DNA from: Diacronema lutheri
Lineage: Eukaryota > Haptophyta > Pavlovophyceae > Pavlovales > Pavlovaceae
Length of the DNA stretch: 64,000 bases
Direction of reading: 5' to 3'
Assembly (NCBI GenBank): GCA_019448385.1
Contig: JAGTXO010000047.1
Location: 1-64,000 of the forward strand
Part shown: positions 22,235 to 33,370 of the stretch, in pieces
Position numbering within the stretch: position 1 is the first letter of the stretch
Layout: every line of letters begins with the position of its first letter
Translations under genes and position numbers: made by a program
The notes under the pieces: model-generated
What the model was told of the DNA's origin: nothing
The model's input: the letters and a program-made list of their open reading frames with translations, nothing else
Database searches by the model: none

Positions 22235-25200
22235 TCAGACGAGCGCGGGCTCGGTGAGGACGTTGAGGTAGACGTACGGGTAGAACTCGCCCGCCTGGCC
22301 GGGCATCACCTCCTCCTCGTTCGAGCCGATCATCTCGGTCGAGGCGAGGTGGCCGTAAAGCGAGTCAAGCGCCTGCGCACAGGCAGTGCGCGCGCGAGAG
22401 ACGGACGGGAGCGGGGGGGGGGGGGGGGGGGGGAAGAGCGCAGAGGGTAAGGTGGGTAAGGGCGTGCGCAGCCGGTGGCGTGCGAGCTCGCGGCGCGGGA
22501 GCGGGTGTGTGTGTGTGGGTGACCCGGCCCGGAAGCCGCGTGCGTTGGTGGTCGTTGAACGTCCCGGCCGCACACGCCGGTGGCTTGGCACGCGGAGCGC
22601 GGCGCGGCGCCGGTGCGCACGGAGCGCGCGCCTTGCGCAGGGGCAAGTCCTTCTTGGGCTTGAGGAGCACCGCCTGGAAGTTTGGCGGCACGCCGTAGCG
22701 GAGCGTCGACTCGACGAAAAGGCGCACGCCCTTGAGGTGCATCATGGCCGAGTAGGCCTCGGCAAAGTTGGTCTTGCACCAGCGCACAAACATGACCTGC
22801 ACGCGGTGATAGGGGGAGAGAAGAGGTGAGGGGAGCGCTCGAGCGGGCGGTGCGCAAACCCGCGAAATGGCGCGACTGCTGCACGGCCGGCACGACCCGC
22901 GCGGCTGGCGTCGCGCACGGCGCAGCGCACGGCGCGCGCCTTGAGCTTGTCAAAGTCGGAGCTGATCTTGTCCTTTGCCGCCTTCTCGTCGGCGACGCCC
23001 TTTGCCGAGTAGGAGAAGTCGCGCACGAGGAAACGGCGCTCGCGGCAGTTGGTCTTAAAGGTCTCCACGACGGAGCGGAAGAGCGTGACGGTCATCAGCG
23101 CCGTGTCCGCGTCCTCGGTGATCTGCTTGGACGAGCCAGGCACGACGAAGGAGGGCTGGCCGCCGAGCGTCGCATAGTTGCTCGTCCAATCCTGCGCGCC
23201 GTCCAGCGCCGCGCGAGGCGGTGAGCGGCGCGCGCGCTGGCGCGCCCGGGCCGGTGGCGCGCGCGCTTCTGCGCAGCGTGCGGCACGCCACGCGCGCGCA
23301 GGCCGCAGGCGGGGCGCAGCGCCCGGGCCAAAGCAGCGCGCGGCGTCCGTCGCATCCGCCCTGCCGCCCCGCCCCGCCCCGCCCCGCCGCATGGCCTGCG
23401 GTCGCGGCTGCGGCTGCAGAGTCGGGGGCGGAGGCGAGGGCGGGGGGGGGGGGGGGGGGGGGGGGGGGGGCGCAGGGGGCGCAGGCAGGGGGCAGCCGCG
23501 GATGCGCGCCCGTGCCTTGATGCCAAACTTGGGCACGACGACAAGGAGCGTCGTGAGGTGCTCCGAGTCGATGAAGTCAGACGACTTGACGAGCGCGTCG
23601 AGCGAGCGCACCATCAGGTTGCCCGCCTCCTTGCGCTCAAGCGCCACCTGCACGACGCACGGGGGCGAGCGCGGCGAGAGCGGGGCGAGCGGAGAGGGGG
23701 CGTTGGGGTAAGGCGAAAGGATTTCGGGAAGGATACGGTGGGGCTGCCATCGTGTAACGGACAGCCCTGCTCGCGAGACGAGAAAACTGCCACCACCAGC
23801 GCCACCGAAGGGGGCGGCGCAGCGCGCGCGCGCTCTTCACCTTGGCGCCCTTGGCGTTGGCAAACTCCGTGGCCTTGGCCTTGAGCTCCTCGTCCATCCG
23901 CGCGACCGCGCCGACGATCAGCTCGGTGAGCTCCTTGAGCGGGCTCTTGACCGGGTACTTGGCGTCGTCCCACGCAAAGCTGCGCACGTACGCGTCGACG
24001 CTTACGGGCGCGGCCGCGCGGCCGCCGACGTCGGGGAGCGTGACCATCGGCGGCTCGTTCACCTGCGCGCGTCGCGTGGGCGGGGCGGGGCGAGCACGGG
24101 TTGAGGGTTGCGACGCGCGAGCGGGGGCGTGCGCTTGGGCGTGCGGTTGGGCGGGTGGGTGGGTGGGGGAGGGGGGCGGGCCGCCCGGAAATTGCGCCTA
24201 CCGCACACGCGCGCACGAGCGCGTGGCGCGGCCGAGCCGCCCCCCCCCCCCCCCCCCCCACCAGCCCCGCTGCGCGCCCGCGCCACTTGGCGGCAACCCG
24301 CCCCGCCGCAATTCCCGCCGAGCGCCGCCCGCCCCGCTCCCGCGCTGCCGTCCGCCAGCTGTGCGCGCGTGCGCCTCCGCCATCGGCCCCGCCCCCGCAA
24401 TCCGCGCTCACCTGCAGCTCGTTGAGCTGCTTCATGATTTTAAAGGCGGTGCCCTCGGCGAGGGTATCAAAGCGCACGAGGTCGTCACTGAGCGCCATGA
24501 GCGAATCGAGCGTGCCGACCTGGAGAACGGGCCCGGGGGGGGGGGGGGGGGGGGGGGGGGGGTTGAGAGCAGCTTACGGGGGCCGCCCTCGCCGGTGGGG
24601 GGGGGGGGTGCTGGGGGCGACGGGGGCCGCCCTCGCCAAACGCTGCGCGCTCCACGCCGTGTCGCCGCGCTGCTCGTGCGATTTACGCCGCTCCTACCCA
24701 CGCGCCACGCACCTTGAGGTCCTTGATCGGCAGGTTGAACTTGAAGTTGGTGGACAGGTCCTCACCCTGCGTCTTCTTTGTCAGGCCTGCGCAGGGCCGG
24801 GCAGAAAGTGGAGGGGAAGGGGAGGGCAGGTCGTAAGCCAGAAGCGCGGCGTCAGCGCGCCCGTTCCGATGCTTGGCGGCGTAAATCCGTGCAGGCGTAG
24901 CCTGCTGCCCGCGCCACGCGCCCTGCAGAGTCGAGCGCACGGCGCGGCGGCATGTTGACCGCGCATGCGCCTCTGCAGAGCCTGCCGCCCGATGCAGGGC
25001 GCGGCAGGTGCCACGCGGCACGGCGAGCACAACCGTGCGCGCGCGGCTGCCACCCCACTCCTCCTCCCCCATTTCGCCCCAATCCGAGGCCGCGCGCGAT
25101 GCCGCTCGCGCGACGGCGGTGCACGCGGCAATAGCCAGCACGGCGAAGACCAGCGCGCGTGGCCGCGTGCGCAGCTCGGGCCGGCGGCCGGCGGCACCAC

Positions 25201-25670
25201 ACCCCACGACGCCAATGCGAAAACCAAGTGTCGAGTCGCCCGGCATCACGGCCGCGCAGCCCACATGCCGGCCCTCGCTTGCGTGCCCGCGCGCTCGCCG
25301 GCGGCGACTGATGTCGCCGCGCGCGCATTGCGCGCGTGCGGCAGCCCCGGCGCGCGCGCGCGAAACGCGGAGCGCACGCCGCCTCGCTGTAGCACGCCCC
25401 CGCCCGGCGGCCAAGCGCAGCCGGTGCGCGCGCGCACGATGCGCGACCTCCAGGGCCCTCGCGCGCGCCGATGCGCGCCGCGATGGGCGCGCGACGCGCG
25501 GCACTCTCTCGCGCAGCCGCCGACGCCCAGCGCGCTCAGCCTGACGGCGCGTGGGAGGGTACACACGCGCGCGCGCGCGCGGTGCGCGCACTGTTCCAGT
25601 CATCCTGCGGGCTGTAGCCCGAGGTGATCGGCGTGGCGATGAGCCAATATGGCGTCGCGTCCTCGGACAT
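22235..25670 (-). CDS. ATP6V1C: V-type H+-ATPase subunit C
   Basis: Eight exons, in transcript order 25670-25592, 24786-24713, 24519-24412, 24062-23841, 23647-23516, about 23191-22940, 22796-22632 and 22372-22235, give 389 residues, the usual length. Family motifs run end to end: N-terminal [18 protein letters not shown], then KLSTN-type [78 protein letters not shown] and C-terminal [10 protein letters not shown]. Subunit C is the cytosolic stalk clamp of the V1 sector; its release uncouples the pump. Three of the seven introns (after FGIK, KLK and PLRK) begin with GC following AAG, and codon phase leaves no GT alternative. The start lies 116 bp from the oppositely oriented gene at 25787, so the promoter is probably shared. 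Confidence 0.96.
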
Positions 25671-25786
25671 GGCGTCCTTCGTGTTGCGGGCCAGAGGCGC
25701 CGGTCAGGGTAAAACCGGACAGGTCCGGCGTAACGGCGACATTGTCACCCTTTTTTTTCTGTTTCTGCCTGTCGCCTTCTGCTGCG
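25671..25786. promoter_or_regulatory. Probable bidirectional promoter
   Basis: Only 116 bp separate the start codons of V-ATPase subunit C (-) and the gene at 25787 (+). The gap includes a T-run on the + strand near 25751-25758. There is no clear TATA box. Confidence 0.5.
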
Positions 25787-27374
25787 ATGCAGGGCGGCGC
25801 GGCGCGCCTCGACTGGCGCGAGATCGTCAACGCGAAGACGCTCACGCTCGTCGCCGACTGGTTCGCCGACTTGCCAGACTTTCAGCGCGCCCGCGTCCGC
25901 TGGGCATTCGCCGACCCCATCGGCCGGCCAAACGACCCCAATCTCGTCTCGGGCTCCAAGTACGAGGCCCTCGCGCTGCGGTATACGGACCTCGACCGGC
26001 CGGTGCAGCGGCCAAAGGGCGGGTACGGCTCGGCAGCGCACGGGCTGCAAGCCCTCTCCGCCGATGCCCTCGCCTCTACCGCCGCTGACGAGGAGTGGGT
26101 GCCCGCCTCGTCGGTCGAGAAGAAGCCGCTGCACGAGCTGTACACGACCAAGGCGCACTCCGAGTCGCGCATCAAGCCGCCCGAGCACGGGCCGTACATG
26201 CGCGACTGGGCGGAGCGCAACTTGGTCTCGACCACGGCACGCTTTTCTCTCCCGCACGCGCCACCTCTTCCATTGCGCGTCTCATTCCTCATGCCGGGTG
26301 CGCGCGCGCTGGCACGCGCGCCAAGCCGAGCCGCGTCGGCGCCGGCGCCGGCGCGCGGCGGTGCGCGCGCTCATGCGCCTGCGCTGGCGCGCTACCGCGT
26401 GATTGGCGCCGCGCGCGCCAGTCGCGAAGCTATTCGCCTCGATCCTCGCGCCCAACGCGATCGCGCGCCTCGAGCGCTGGGCGGTCGTCGAGCAGGCGAC
26501 GCAGGCGCAGCTCGACGCGTTTGTCGAGGGCCTGTACTCCATCCTCGCGACGATCGACCGGCTCGCCGGGCAGACGACGCAGCGGCGCGCGTTCCGTAAG
26601 CCCGAGCTTGCAAGTACCGTCTCGGCCAAGCCCGTCGTCGGCGCGTACGTGCCGCCGTCCATCTCGGCCGTCTCACCCGCGCAGGTAAGCAGCGGCAGGG
26701 CACCGATCGCCGCCGCGCTTGACGAGGAGCGCGGCGGGCAGACGTGCTGCCGAGCCGCGGTCCAACATAGCCCTTCCTCTCTTTCTCACACCTTCTTGCT
26801 CTGCCCTCCGCTTCCCGCTCACCCCTAACCCGCCCCCGCCCCCCCCCCCCCCACCCCACCCCCAAAACTGCTCCCGCAGAAGCATCTCGAGAAGCTGCGG
26901 CGCGACCAGCACGCCGAGCTGATCGCGATGGCCGAGCAGGCGCTGCGCGACGGCCGCGTCCTCGCGGGCAATGGCGGCGAGGGCGTCAAGGCGATGATTC
27001 GTGCGCACCCGTTCAAGTCGCAGGCGGCGCCGATTGGCGGTGTGCGCGTCGGCGCGCTTGAGTCATCGGCGCAGGCGGCGGCCAGTTCGTTCACGCTGCA
27101 GGACCGCAAGAACTACGCGGGCAAGGCGCTCGGCACAAATGCCTCCGAGTGGGCGCGCACGACCGCCTCGTTTGGCCGCACGGTCGGTGACGCGCCGTGG
27201 CACGGCGACGGCTACCCGCCGGGCGAGGCGGGCGAGCGCATGCGCCTCGCCGCGCATCTCGATTCGCGCCCGATCGTGCTTCAGCAGGATGCGCGCGAGA
27301 AGCTCGAGGCGGCGCGGCAGCGCAGGCCCGCGCAGGCGATGGGCAACGTCCATGGTTATGCGCCGCCTATGTGA
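25787..27374 (+). CDS. Conserved-looking protein of unknown function
   Basis: Three exons, 25787-26297, 26422-26684 and 26880-27374, give 422 residues. The second junction is secure (GTAAGC donor, C-run then CCGCAG acceptor, phase 0). The first donor, GTGCGC at 26298, is chosen by phase and is less certain. The protein is soluble, with no signal peptide. It has motifs that look constrained rather than compositional: WFADLPDFQRARVRWAF, HGPYMRDWAERN, a helical middle (LERWAVVEQATQAQLDAFVE) and a C-terminal part with DRKNYAGKALGTNASEWART. The last resembles the style of axonemal or cytoskeletal proteins, but I cannot name a family. The 3' end is 50 bp from the stop of the convergent gene at 27425. 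Confidence 0.75.
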
Positions 27375-27424
27375 GCGCGCAAAGCCTACATCTAGCGGTG
27401 GTTCGGGGGTCTCCCCCCTCCCCC

Positions 27425-28782
27425 TTACTGGACGGCCAGGCTTAGGCTGCTGCGGACGGCTGACGCCCCGACCCGCCCGGGGAGGGGGGGGAGGGGATGA
27501 CCGCCACGCGGGCGCCGCGCGCTGTGAAACGTGGCGAGGCTCTTGAACAACAGGCCGTCCGGTCGCAACGCGCTGCACTTGGCCGGGTGGAAGATGCACA
27601 CGCTCGCTGCATCCCTGCACGCCGCGGCTAGGCGTGGGCGTGTGCGGCGGATGCAGTGCGCCTCCGCCACGTCATGGGCTGTCGCCTTTGCTCTGCGCCT
27701 GAGAGCGGCTACCCTCGTGGCGCAGGCGCCGCCGCCCTGGGACCGCGCCGCGCACGCCGCATGCTCCTCTCGCATCGCCGCCTTGATGGGGCACACAAGT
27801 GCTGGCCGCCACGGTAGCATCGCCGTCAAAAGCAAAGTCTTCGTCCCGGGATGCGCTTCCATGCGCGTGGTCGTGCACCCGCGCCCGCTGCCGTCTTCTG
27901 CAAAACGCGCGCACACGGTTGGCACGAGCAGCTCGTGGTGCGCCCTCAAGCTGCCATTACGTAGGGTCGCGTCGATGGCGTCGACCAGCCCGCGCGTGCA
28001 GCCGGTGAGCGCAAGCAGGCCCGCTTTCAAATGCATGTGTGAGGTCGTATCGCAAAAGCTGCACTTGCGCGGCTGCAGCCAGGGCCAGTCTCGATCTCGA
28101 TGCCCGAAGTTCGCGCACACGAGCCGCTCGTCGTGGCTTCCCGCGCCGCCGAGCGGCCATGTAGCTACGATGGCGGCCCAGGTGCTGCCGACGAGCACGT
28201 CCAGCTCTGCGAACCAGAAGACGCGGTAGCTCTGCCGCGCACCCCAGACAAACCACGCGGCCTGCGCGAGACACATTCCAGGCGGGTGGTAGATTGGCGT
28301 GAGGCGCGAGCCGCTGAGGCGCGGCGCACTCGCGCGGTGCCCGTGGCGTGCGATGCCCGCGCCTTGGAGAGGCCGCTGTTGTACGGGCTGAACATATGCA
28401 GGGCAGTTGCCGAGTACCCCATCCCAAACAGCGCGGCCTTCGTCTCCGCGTCTCCGTACGGGACGACGTGCACGCCGCTCGCCCGCGCGCGCAGGGCGCG
28501 CGTCGCGGTGACAAAGCCGGCGTAGGTTGCGTCGTGCCCAATTAGGCCGGCGAGCGCCTTGCGGGCTGGCTTGGTGTTGTACAGCGCCACAACGTCACAA
28601 CCTGGTGGACGCGTGCGCACGGCGTGCTCAAAGCGCGTGAGCTCACACGTGGTCGCATTGTGCAGCGACAGCACGATCGCGCAGTCGCTGTGCGTGTCGA
28701 CGGGCTGCAGGATCGCGGGCGCGCTCTCCGCGCCGCAAACCGCGGCTAGCAGCAGCAGCGCGAGGAGCACGCGCGGTGGCAT
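27425..28782 (-). CDS. Secreted protein, possibly glycosyltransferase-like
   Basis: Two exons, 28782-28363 and 28261-27425, give 418 residues with a phase 0 junction. The donor is GC (AAG then GCGCGG). The ATG at 28782 opens a signal peptide (MPPRVLLALLLLAAVCG). The first half contains CDVVALYNTKPARKALAGL and a later VVPYGD segment. The second exon opens with YRVFWFAELDVLVG, an acidic ExD motif preceded by hydrophobic strands, as in the metal-binding DxD region of Golgi glycosyltransferases. Further on are paired Cys and HPAKCSALRPDGLLF. The last 30 residues look like low-complexity tail. The family assignment is tentative: I recognise the layout, not a specific named family. A Golgi or extracellular role is inferred from the signal peptide and Cys content. 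Confidence 0.65.
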
Positions 28783-29010
28783 GGCGCTCGGCAGATATGT
28801 GGCTCGAACTACGGGGATAAAACGCCTCGGCCCCGTGCGCGCCCCTCCATGCTCAGGGTTCTACCATGCTTTAAACCGAGTCGTTCATGCTGGTTGTTGG
28901 CCGAGGTGATGAGACCATGTTGCTGCGCTCACCCAACCCAACCAAAACGCACGGCCCGCCAAGCCGCCGCGGCCTATCGTTCTGTCCTGTTGCTCAAGAG
29001 GATTTCAAGA

Positions 29011-32000
29011 TTATCGTGAAGACGCGCTCGCGGCCGCTCGCCTCGTCGAGCTGCGGCGCGCCACGCGCGCGAGCGCCTCCCGCGCCTCGGCCAGCCGGGC
29101 CTCGGCGGGCGAGCGCGGGCTCCGCGCGCGCGCCTCACCACGCGGCGGGCTGAGCGCATCAGGCGCCGCCGACGCGCGCGGCGACGACGAGCGTTCGGCC
29201 GCGCTCGCGCTCGGCTCGGCGCGCAACCGCTCGAGCGATCCGGCGAGCCGCGCTGCACGGACGCCGCCCTCGTCCGCCGTCTCGCCTGCCGCCTCTGCGA
29301 GCAGGCGGCTGAGGAGCGCAGAGCCGGGCGATGGCGGGCCGTCGCGCGCGACCGCGCGACTGCCGGCCGCGCCAGAGGGCGCGGGTGGCGTGCCGAGCGG
29401 CGCGTGACCACCGATGCCGCCAAAGCCGCCAAAGCCGCCGCCGCCGCCGTCCGGCGACACGTGCGCGGTCGCGCCCGGCTGCACGCCCAGCGCGCCGGTT
29501 GACGAGGCGGGCGCGCTGCCGCTCTGCGGAGGCGAGCTGTGCCGGCAGCCGCCGCCGCCGGTCGGAGGCGAGCCGCAGAGGGCGGCGGGCCATTCGCCGG
29601 CGCGCCCATCGCTCGCGGCGGCGGCGGCACATCCCGCGCCGGGCAGCGCCTGGCCGCCTGCGCGCGCCGCGCGCCGCGGCGGCGAGACCCCGCGCGCCGC
29701 GGCTCCTCTCGCGCGCAAATCGAGCAGGCGCGCCGTCGCGACCAGCTCCGCGCCGCCGAGCCCTTCGGCCGCTGAGCACCCCGCGCCGCGCGACGACCCC
29801 GCGATCGCGTCGGCGCGCGTGTGCGCCGACGAGGCCGGCGGCGAGCGGCGCGAGAGCTCATTGGGCGAGCGCGACGCAGGCGTGCCGCCGGCGCAGCGCG
29901 CGCCGCCATACTCGCCGCGCGCGCTGGCGCTGGCGGGCTCGGCGGCGCCGCCCGCGCCACCGCCTCCGCCCGCGCGCAGCCTCTGCGCCCGCCACGCGCC
30001 AAAGTGCGACCGCGACCGGCCGGCCTCGCTCATGCCTGCGCTCATTGCGTGCACGTCGCTCGGGCTCGCGCCGACGCTCTGCCCGGCGGCGGCGGCGCCA
30101 CCGCCACCCGGCGCGAGCCGCGCGCTCGCGGCCAAGAGCTCCGCGCGCAACGCGTCGGTCTCCGCCGCGCGCATGCCGGGCGCTGAGTGGTCCGCCTGCG
30201 CGCGCGAGGGTGGCGGCGGAGGGGGCCCGCACGCGGCGGCGGGCAGCGAGTGGGCGGGCGTGGGCTCAGTGTGCGCGGCAAAAGTTGACGTTCGGCGGCT
30301 CGGCGCGACAAACGCGGAGGCAGCGCGGCGTCGGCGTCGGCGGCGCGTGCGGTGGGCGGTAGGTAACGGGCGCGCCCACCTCGAGCTGCGACACGCGCAC
30401 GGCGCTCGCGTCGCGCGCGGCGGCGAGGGCGATGAGCCGCGCGCGCATCTGCGCCACGTCGCCCTCGAGCTGCGCGGCGCGCCTGCGGTCGTCCTCGCCG
30501 TCGGCAGCGGCGAGCGCAGCCTCGTCTGCGGCGCGCCGCGCGCGCGCGAGCGCGCCGCGCGCGTCCGCTAGCTCCTCGAGCGACGCGCGCGCGCGCGACT
30601 CGGCGGTGGCGGCGGCCGCGCGCGCGGCGGCCGCCGCGTCGCGTGCGGACGCTTCGGACGCCTGCGCGCGCGTCGCCGCGTGGCGCGCGCTCGCCAGCTG
30701 GTCGAGGAGCGTGGCGATCTGCGAGCGCGGCGGCGCGCGTCGGCGCGTCGGCGCGCGGCGCGCGGCCTCACGTCGGCGCACCGCGCGAGGCACGCGGTGC
30801 GCACGGGGGCGCACCTGCCGCTCCGAGCCAAGCTTCGCGTCGGAGGCGCGCGCGAGCTCAGCCGCCTTCGCCTCGAGCGCGCCCTCCGCCTCGCGCGCCG
30901 CGCGCGCCGCGGCCGCATCCGCGGCGGCGAGTCGCGCGCGCAGCAGCGCGACCTGCGCGTCGACGCCGTGCGCGCCGGCTGCGGCTGCGGCTGCGGCGGG
31001 TGCGCGCGCGGCGGCATGCGCTACCGCCGCTGCGCCAGGCGTGCCACACCGCCCGCCGGCCGCCTGCGCCTGCGCCGCCTCCACCGCCGTCTCGCGGCGT
31101 GCGCGCTCGGCGCCTTCCGCAGCGCCCGCTCGGCGCGCGCGCTCGAGCGCGGCCTCGTGCCGCTCGGCGAGCGCGCGCAGCTGCGCGGCGTGCTCGCGCG
31201 CGGCGTGCGCAGCGCCCTCTCGCGCGCGGCGGAGCGCGCGCGCCGTCTCGGCGAGGCACGCGCTGAGCCGTGCGACGCGCTCCGCGTCGGGGCTGCCGTC
31301 GGTGCCGCCGCCGCCGCCGCCGGGCAGCGCGCCGTCCGCGCCGCGTGGCGTGCCGCCGACGGCGGCGGCGGCGCCGGCGGCGGCGGCGACGAGTGCCTCG
31401 GCGGCCAGCCCGGCCAGCCCCGTGCCGCCGCCAAAGTATCCGCCCTCGTCACGCAGCGCGAGCCCCTCCTCGCGCGCTGTCCGCTCGGCGGCGTCCAACT
31501 CGCGCCGCACGGCCGCGGACGCCTCGCGTGCCAGGCCAAGCGCGCGCGTCGCGCTCGCCACGCGGTCAATGTCGCGTGCGCGCGCGAGCCGCGTCTCCTC
31601 CGCCGAGTGCAGCGCGATCGCCTGTGCGCGCGCCGCGGCTACGGCGGCGGTGCGGGTGCGCGTGAGCCGCACGCGCGCGCTCGTCGAGCGCAGCGCGCAG
31701 CGCGGCTGCGGCGTGCGCGCGCGCGCACCTCGCGCTCGGCGAGCGCGCCTCGATATTGCGCGCTCAGCTCGGCGCGCTGCTCCACGAGCTGCCGCTCCGC
31801 GCTTGCTGCGCGCGCCTGCGCATCGCGCAGCTGCTGCCGGACGCTCTCGTCGCGTGCGCGCCCGTCGTCGTGCGCGGCGCGCTCGCCGTCGGCAGCGCGC
31901 GCGCGCGCGGCGTCGAGCGCGGATGCGGTGCGCGCGAGCTCCTCCGCGTGCGCAGCGCGCAACGCCGCGATCCGCTCCGCCGCGCCGTCCGCGCTGGCCG

Positions 32001-32199
32001 TCGCGGCTGCGAGGCTGAGCTGCAGCTCGAGGACCTCGCGCTCGCGCGCGGCGGTGGCGGCCTTCGCGGCGGACGCCGCGCGCTTGGCGTCGGCGAGCTC
32101 GGCATCACGCTGCCTAAGCATCGCGTGCACGAACTCATGGTCGCGCCGCAGCCGCTCCAGCTGCTCGTGCCCCGCTTCGCGCGGGCCGGGCACGAGCAT
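29011..32199 (-). CDS. Long Ala-rich coiled-coil protein
   Basis: Four exons, 32199-31729, 31621-30815, 30718-30380 and 30195-29011, all joined in phase 0 with GT donors, give about 933 residues. Residues 1 to about 540 are nearly continuous heptad-type coiled coil rich in Ala, Arg, Glu and Leu (for example RDHEFVHAMLRQRDAELADA and LRDAQARAASAERQLVEQRA), broken once by a Gly/Pro segment. The C-terminal exon is low-complexity Gly/Ser/Pro/Ala and ends in another short Arg/Ala helix. No motor, membrane or catalytic domain is seen. Structural roles at the centrosome, basal body or cytoskeleton are typical for such proteins, but nothing here picks one. The start is the first ATG after the palindrome-rich gap. 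Confidence 0.7.
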
Positions 32200-32352
32200 T
32201 TTTCAAACCCGCGACGGCCGAAGAAGGTTGGCCAAACCGCACCAAAATACCCATGTGGGTAATTGTAGATCTACTGCTGCCCCCAGCCGCCACCGCGTTT
32301 GCGACCGCCGCCCCCCCAGCTGCGAACGACCCGGCTGGCGGCTGCTGCCGCC

Positions 32353-32380
32353 GGCAGGGGTCGCCCGGGCGACCCCTGCC
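32353..32380. repeat. 28-bp perfect palindrome
   Basis: The sequence from GGCAGGGGTCGCCC to its own reverse complement is uninterrupted, with one further matching pair outside. Confidence 0.9.
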
Positions 32381-32796
32381 GCCGCCGCGCAGCCCAAACA
32401 CCTGCGCAGCCCAACCTTGACGCGAAAGGACGTTTTGACGCGTAGGCATTGTATCACGTGGTCCTTTTTCGCGCCACATGGCGCGCCGTGCTCGAGCTGT
32501 GTTGCTGCGCCGGGCACGCGAAGAGGGTGTGAATTGCGGACCACGCTGAAAAAAAGAAGCAATACGCCGCGCGTGGGTCAATGCCGATCCATTCTTGTGG
32601 CTCGGCGAACGCGGTTGCCAGGCCGCGTTCGCGTCCACGCCCGGTGCGGCCGCTTCGCCCGGACAAGCGGCCGCGGCCACGGCCGCGGCCGCGACCTCGA
32701 CCGGCATCACTCCATGGTTCGTCCACAATGGCACTCGATGCCGACGACTCATCACCGGAGCGATCGGAGCCATTGTCATCGCACACTCGGCCATCG

Positions 32797-32907
32797 GCAA
32801 GCGCAGAGAGCTCTGGAGGTCCGTCGGAGGGCTCAGAGTCGAGCCGCCGGCGACTGCAGGCTCGACTTCGAGCCATCCGACGGACCTCCAGAGCTCTCTG
32901 CGCTTGC
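32797..32907. repeat. 111-bp near-perfect hairpin
   Basis: Arms 32797-32828 and 32876-32907 are 32 bp and perfectly complementary (left arm begins GCAAGCGCAGAGAGCTCTGG). The 47-bp centre is itself mostly complementary (GGCTC then GTCGAGCC on both sides), leaving a small loop. It could extrude as a cruciform or fold as a long RNA stem. Confidence 0.9.
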
Positions 32908-33370
32908 AGATGCCAACATTCCAAGTCGGAGGGGTCCATGCCAACATTCCAAGCCGCGCTTTTACCCCCTTTTTCTCGGCCTGCGAAAACATGACACCCT
33001 GTCGCCCCCGCCCCCCAGAATCGGGCGCGGCGGTCGGTGATAATTATACTAACGGCGCTTACGTCAGGACAGCGGGGTCAGCACCAGCTGCGGGGGAATC
33101 GAGTAGCCACCAATGTCGTCGATCCCCGCGCATCCCGGTCACCAGCGAGCGGGCAGCGAGGCGGTGCGGGCCCAGAGGCCCGCCCGCGCCTAGCCGCCGC
33201 GCACCGCCGGCGCCCCCCGGCCGCGCGCGCCGCCGCACCCTATAATTATTAATTAACCCTAAGACTCATAACGGTCGCCGCCGGCGAAGCCAAAGCTGAC
33301 CTGCGTGTTCTTAAAAGCGAGGGGGACGTGCTCGTTGCTCTCGGGCACCGCCGCCGCCTCCGCGCGAGCA

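Larger units (their letters stand above)
32200..33370. other. Palindrome-rich gap between divergent genes
   Basis: There is no gene in this 1.17 kb between the coiled-coil gene (-) and the H-NOX gene (+). It contains a 28-bp perfect palindrome, a 111-bp hairpin, a GCGGCCGC-type inverted pair near 32647-32692, the direct repeat TGCCAACATTCCAAG at about 32910 and 32939, and two AT-rich blocks near 33040 and 33240. Short open frames on both strands encode mirror-image peptides because of the hairpin and are not genes. Confidence 0.6.

Noticed and set aside
32135-32992. 285-residue - strand frame in the palindrome-rich gap
   Set aside because: Part of its peptide is mirrored by + strand frames because of the hairpin. 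It has no domain, no good start and sits in repeats.
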